DNA from: Helicobacteraceae bacterium
GTDB lineage: Bacteria > Campylobacterota > Campylobacteria > Campylobacterales > Sulfurimonadaceae
DNA length: 11,209 bases
Direction of reading: 5' to 3'
Assembly: GCA_030642185.1 (NCBI GenBank)
Contig: DAOWOG010000012.1
Location: 1 to 11,209 of the forward strand
The position numbers and the translations under genes were made by a program. The notes beneath the pieces are model-generated. The model saw nothing but the letters and a program-made list of their open reading frames with translations, had not been told where the DNA came from and made no database searches. Positions within the stretch are counted from its first letter, which is position 1. Each line of letters begins with the position of its first letter. Of this stretch, positions 7,989 through 11,209 are shown piece by piece.

Positions 7989-8825
7989 TTATTTGACTTT
8001 AACCTGTCTGAATTTATCTTTGGAAGCATCTTTTTTACCATCAAAAAAGATTGTCGGCGTCCCGTTTACCATCATCGATGTGATAACTTCTTCATCAAAT
8101 TTGACCTGCTTTTCAACAGCTTTGGTATGAATGTCTTTCAATTTGACACTGGTGTTGAGATGCTTGTTGAAGGCATCGATAATTTTCTGCTCATTGGTTT
8201 CATGCGCATCAATGTTAACCGTATACATTTTCAGCACAACATCCTTGCGTCCCTGGTGTTCTGCAACAATGGCTGCTTTGGTTAAAGCAACGGCAGCAGG
8301 GTGAATCCTCGCCAGCGGGAAATGATAGTAATAGACAGCGAACGTTTCAGGATACTGTTTCATGTAGTTGATCGCTTCAGGTACAAATTTACGGCAAAAC
8401 GGGCATAACGGGTCTGAAAAAATAGCGACTTTGTGTTTGGCGTCTGCATTTCCGTAAATGTGGTTTTGCGGTGCATAGAACTCTGCTTTAAAATCAGGAA
8501 CGATTGTGTCTTTAAGGTTTTGTCCGGTTTTCATATCGGTCAGTTCCGGTGTGATAAAGTCACCATTTGCAAAATAGATCATCCGTTGTGTAATCGGACG
8601 AACATCATTACCCTGTTTGACTTTTGCATTTAAACTCACCGTAAAAGCCTCCCAGCCCTTGAGCTGTTTCAACGGTTGTTTATCGACAACCTTGATCGTC
8701 AAATCAGATACATTCGGATTTTTCGAAATGCTCTTTTGTAAAAATGACTCTACCTGTGTGTTGCTTGCAGCAAACAGGCTAGCGCTTAAGAGTATCGTCG
8801 CGGATAATTTCGACATCAATGACAT
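7989..8825 (-). CDS. Secreted DsbA/DsbC-like thiol:disulfide interchange protein (CPFC)
   Basis: A 278-residue exported thioredoxin-fold protein. Residues 1-20 form a signal peptide (basic start, [14 protein letters not shown] core), with cleavage likely near residue 20. Residues 21-115 form a separate N-terminal domain, as in dimeric DsbC/DsbG-like proteins. The thioredoxin fold starts at about 130, with the active site SDPLCPFCRKF (137-147, C141 and C144) and cis-proline loop NGTPTIFF (254-261). A helical insert lies between them. It should oxidise, isomerise or reduce periplasmic disulfides; which of these cannot be told from sequence. I chose the ATG at 8825 because AAGGAAG lies 5 nt upstream and a signal peptide follows. 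The frame is open up to 8924, but that would bury the signal. It overlaps the end of fxsA by 47 nt and precedes hemC by one base. Confidence 0.85.
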   Translation of the reverse strand: MSLMSKLSATILLSASLFAASNTQVESFLQKSISKNPNVSDLTIKVVDKQPLKQLKGWEAFTVSLNAKVKQGNDVRPITQRMIYFANGDFITPELTDMKTGQNLKDTIVPDFKAEFYAPQNHIYGNADAKHKVAIFSDPLCPFCRKFVPEAINYMKQYPETFAVYYYHFPLARIHPAAVALTKAAIVAEHQGRKDVVLKMYTVNIDAHETNEQKIIDAFNKHLNTSVKLKDIHTKAVEKQVKFDEEVITSMMVNGTPTIFFDGKKDASKDKFRQVKVK

Positions 8826-9213
8826 TATCTTCCTTTTTTGTAGTTGTTGTTTTATGGTAATGGATTGTATCATCTTGTTGTGATTTTGCCGTAAAACGGT
8901 TAACCAACATCTTGGTAAAGACACTAAATTGAAGGAATATGCCCAATATATCCGTTAAAAAACCCGGTACGATCAGCAAAATAGCACCAAGCAGTGTAAA
9001 TATATTCAGACGCTGAAACTCTTGAAGATCGATACGGTTCGTGGATACAGCATGCAGGTTTTCACCCAGTGTACTGCGAAAATTGACAAGAATACTGATC
9101 CCGATAAATGCACTTAAAAGAATCTCCAGAAAAGTGTTGATCCCCCCGATAGCCGAAGAGATATTAACCGATACCACTACCTCAAGGAAAAGATAGAGAA
9201 GGAAATAGATCAT
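8779..9213 (-). CDS. fxsA: FxsA family inner-membrane protein
   Basis: A 144-residue membrane protein of the FxsA family. The E. coli member, when overproduced, relieves F-plasmid exclusion of phage T7; its normal role is unclear. Three or four hydrophobic segments are seen: about 2-18, 26-44 and 70-98, the last long enough for a hairpin. PGFLTDILG (83-91) is the family's diagnostic motif. The hydrophilic tail (105-144) ends with IDVEIIRDD, resembling the acidic C-terminal motif of relatives. The ATG overlaps the proS stop as ATGA, with GGAG 8 nt upstream (9222-9225). The last 15 codons overlap the start of the Dsb-like gene in another frame. Its place after proS matches the remembered Campylobacter jejuni order. 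Confidence 0.83.
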   Translation of the reverse strand: MIYFLLYLFLEVVVSVNISSAIGGINTFLEILLSAFIGISILVNFRSTLGENLHAVSTNRIDLQEFQRLNIFTLLGAILLIVPGFLTDILGIFLQFSVFTKMLVNRFTAKSQQDDTIHYHKTTTTKKEDNVIDVEIIRDDTLKR

Positions 9214-10913
9214 CCTATCAACTCCATGACTGCTTCAAACACTTTATCCTTCGCCACAACACTCTTTTCAAGCGTCTGGCGATGTAATATCTGAACATTT
9301 CCGTTTTGCAGTTCTTTACCGACAATAACCGTAAAAGGAAACCCGATCAGCTCGGCATCTTTCATTTTAAAGCCGAAACGCTCTTTTCGATCATCAAGGA
9401 TCACATCGACACCGGCATCACGCAGACGGTTATATAGTTTTTCACCAAGCTGAAGCTGATCATCATCTTTAATATTTGAAACCATCACATTGACTAGATA
9501 AGGCGCTGTTGCCGGTGTCCAGATACACCCTTTTTCATCATGGTGCTGTTCGATCACCGCTGCGATCAGACGGCTGACACCCATACCGTATGTTCCCATG
9601 ATAAACGGTACGGACTGCCCTTTTTCATTCAAGAACTCGGCACCGAGTGCTTTTGAATAGGTCGTGCCCAATTTAAAAATATGCCCGACCTCGATCCCTT
9701 TGGTAAAAGAGAGTGTTCCACTGCAATGCGGACATCCGTCTGCCTCTTTGACTTCATAGAGTTCGGCGAATTGGGCATCTTCGATCACGCTCATAGCAAC
9801 ATTGACAAAGTGAAAATCTTCTTCATTGGCACCGCAGATCATGTGTTCGGCATCTTTCAGATCGTTATCAAAAATACATTTGACATTTTTAACATCCAAC
9901 GGTCCGATAAAACCCGGTATAAACCCAAGTGCTTTGATCTCATCTTCGCTGACATCAACAAGATCCAGTGCACCGGCAGCATTAACGGCCTTGACTTCCT
10001 GTAGATCATCACTGCCGCGCAGAAAAAAGAAAACAATCTCGTCACCTTCTTCATAAATGGCTCGTTTAACCACTGTTTTGAGTGTATAGTAAGGATCAAC
10101 TCTGAAAAATGAGGCCAGATCTTCAATACTTTTGATACCCGGTGTTTTAAATTTGTTGAATTCCGCTTCAGGCGCTTCAGGAATCTCACGGTGCGGCGAA
10201 CGTTTGGCTGCTTCTATATTTGCACCGTATTCACAACTGTCACATACGGCCAAGGTATCTTCACCGCTGTTGGCCAGTACCATCAACTCTTTGGAACCCG
10301 AACCGCCGATCGCACCGCTGTCAGCTTCAACAATACGAAATTCCAGTCCAAGACGCTCCAAAATACGTTTATAGGCTGCTTCCATTGCATTAAATTCGCG
10401 ATCAAGGTCTTTATTGCTTGCATGAAAACTGTAACCGTCTTTCATAACAAACTCGCGGGCACGCATCAGACCGAATCGCGGTCGTGCTTCATCACGAAAC
10501 TTGGTTTTGATCTGATAAAGGTTAAGAGGCAGCTGCTTATAGCTTGTGACCCTGTTGCGAACAATGTTGACCATCATCTCTTCATGCGTCGGTCCAAGGA
10601 CAAAAAGGTTGTCCTTGCGGTCACGAAAGCGCAGAAGCTCTTTTCCGAACTTCTCAATTCTTCCGCTCTCCTGCCACAGTTCAGCCGGTGTGACAAAACT
10701 GAGTTCAACTTCCTGGGCATCACAGCGCTGCATCTCATCATTGATTATCGCTTCAATCTTCTTCAAGACACGTTTGCCAAGCGGCAGGTAGTTATACAGA
10801 CCGCTGGCGACCTGAACGACAAAACCGGCACGTGACAAAAAGATGTGACTGTCCAACACAGCACCGCTCGGTGCCTCTTTCGCAGTCGGGATAAAAGCTT
10901 TGGAGAAGCGCAT
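9210..10913 (-). CDS. proS: Prolyl-tRNA synthetase (bacterial type with editing domain)
   Basis: Charges tRNA-Pro; a cytoplasmic class II synthetase of 567 residues, close to E. coli ProRS (572). GPTHEE (107-112) is the proline-binding TxE loop. Motif 2 is [17 protein letters not shown] (139-155) and motif 3 is GMGVSRL (443-449). The INS editing domain, which clears mischarged Ala-tRNA-Pro, fills about 228-392; K279 occupies the position of the key editing lysine of the E. coli enzyme. The C-terminal anticodon-binding domain runs from about 470 to 567. Two CxxC pairs (C224/C227 and C394/C397) bracket the INS domain and could bind zinc; E. coli lacks them. The start overlaps the hemA stop as TGATG, with AAGGA (10920-10924) 6 nt upstream. 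The stop overlaps the fxsA start as ATGA. Confidence 0.97.
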   Translation of the reverse strand: MRFSKAFIPTAKEAPSGAVLDSHIFLSRAGFVVQVASGLYNYLPLGKRVLKKIEAIINDEMQRCDAQEVELSFVTPAELWQESGRIEKFGKELLRFRDRKDNLFVLGPTHEEMMVNIVRNRVTSYKQLPLNLYQIKTKFRDEARPRFGLMRAREFVMKDGYSFHASNKDLDREFNAMEAAYKRILERLGLEFRIVEADSGAIGGSGSKELMVLANSGEDTLAVCDSCEYGANIEAAKRSPHREIPEAPEAEFNKFKTPGIKSIEDLASFFRVDPYYTLKTVVKRAIYEEGDEIVFFFLRGSDDLQEVKAVNAAGALDLVDVSEDEIKALGFIPGFIGPLDVKNVKCIFDNDLKDAEHMICGANEEDFHFVNVAMSVIEDAQFAELYEVKEADGCPHCSGTLSFTKGIEVGHIFKLGTTYSKALGAEFLNEKGQSVPFIMGTYGMGVSRLIAAVIEQHHDEKGCIWTPATAPYLVNVMVSNIKDDDQLQLGEKLYNRLRDAGVDVILDDRKERFGFKMKDAELIGFPFTVIVGKELQNGNVQILHRQTLEKSVVAKDKVFEAVMELIG

Positions 10914-11209
10914 CAGGTTTCCTTTTTCAATTGTTCATTCTGAACAGGTTCAGGCAGATCATCTTCATCAACACCCAACATAAATTTTAGTGATTCTATC
11001 AGGTTATCCATATTGCGTGTTTCTGAAATATCCCGTAATCGGGAAGTTTTTCCATGGAGAAACCGTTTCATGGACTGCTCACACATCTTCGTTGCCTGAT
11101 CAGCATACTCTGCCGGAATATAGCCGCTTCTAACGGCACGGGCACTCTCTACTTTGGCAGCGTTGGAAGCACGCAGATAGATCTCTTTGATCAACGGTTC
11201 TACTGAAAG
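10913..11209 (-). CDS. hemA: Glutamyl-tRNA reductase, C-terminal end (5' part outside window)
   Basis: The last 98 codons of glutamyl-tRNA reductase, which reduces Glu-tRNA-Glu with NADPH to glutamate-1-semialdehyde, the first step of haem synthesis by the C5 route. The frame stays open to the right edge, so the catalytic and NADPH-binding domains lie outside. What remains is the helical dimerisation domain: [20 protein letters not shown], an [18 protein letters not shown] stretch like the conserved late-domain K/R-x-L pattern, and a short hydrophilic tail ending QLKKET. Identification rests on this domain plus context (hemC downstream, proS immediately after), so it is less secure than for a full gene. 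A TTG at 11194 is in frame but is not a start. The stop TGA shares its A with the proS ATG. Confidence 0.87.
   Translation of the reverse strand, partial: LSVEPLIKEIYLRASNAAKVESARAVRSGYIPAEYADQATKMCEQSMKRFLHGKTSRLRDISETRNMDNLIESLKFMLGVDEDDLPEPVQNEQLKKET

Noticed and set aside
7988..8044. Upstream extension of hemC to 8044
   Set aside because: The added 19 residues are not part of the HemC family and overlap the Dsb-like gene; MEKLIIATRESKLA at 7987 is the family start.
8826..8924. Upstream extension of the Dsb-like gene to 8924
   Set aside because: Would place 33 polar residues before the signal peptide and overlap fxsA by about 146 nt; the ATG at 8825 has a good ribosome-binding site.
10191..10835. 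214-codon plus-strand open frame opposite proS
   Set aside because: Antisense shadow of proS, whose motifs are intact; no family resemblance in the reverse frame.
1..11209. Mobile element, CRISPR array, tRNA or defence system
   Set aside because: No transposase, integrase, phage gene, regularly spaced repeats, cloverleaf sequence or target-site duplication was seen; all genes belong to core families and the noncoding space is about 200 bp in total.

Overview
The window is dense, ordinary-looking chromosome, with about 96% of it coding. Gene order and protein signatures point to a member of the Campylobacterota (formerly Epsilonproteobacteria). Two blocks match, from memory, the order in Campylobacter jejuni: pheT-pheS with a divergent HIT protein, and hemA-proS-fxsA-like-hemC-ubiD. 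The moderate GC content (low to mid 40s by eye) and the mixture of genes fit a free-living sulfur- or hydrogen-oxidising genus such as Sulfurovum or Sulfuricurvum better than Campylobacter or Helicobacter. The genus is an inference. No rRNA, tRNA, CRISPR, phage, insertion sequence or other mobile element is visible.

Left end (1-2226). pheS and pheT lie on the minus strand and overlap by an ATGA; pheT runs off the left edge. A 144-bp divergent region (1726-1869) separates pheS from hinT, a small HIT-family hydrolase gene on the plus strand and the only plus-strand gene here. This region should hold both promoters. It also contains an 11-bp palindrome over the putative -35 of the hinT promoter.

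Main block (2230-11209). Nine minus-strand genes are read from right to left: hemA (5' end outside the window), proS, fxsA-like, a secreted DsbA/DsbC-like thioredoxin-fold protein, hemC, ubiD (mqnL type), argH, an OsmC-family gene and a geranylgeranyl-reductase-family flavoprotein. Junctions are TGATG or ATGA overlaps, a 47-nt overlap, or gaps of 1 to 30 nt. No promoter or terminator is apparent between them, so they probably form one operon. hinT and the flavoprotein gene converge with only 3 bp between their stop codons.

How the genes fit together: HemA and HemC are early enzymes of haem synthesis from glutamyl-tRNA. The UbiD-type decarboxylase acts late in menaquinone synthesis. The periplasmic CPFC protein handles thiols in the compartment where c-type cytochromes mature. 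The operon therefore mixes respiratory cofactor supply with translation (proS) and arginine synthesis (argH). The flavoprotein at the operon end might act on isoprenoid chains.

No novel defence or mobile system is apparent. The observations most worth a second look are an apparent internal duplication in the C-terminal part of the UbiD protein, the reductase-family flavoprotein downstream of it, and the Dsb-like gene placed between fxsA and hemC with a 47-nt dual-coding start.
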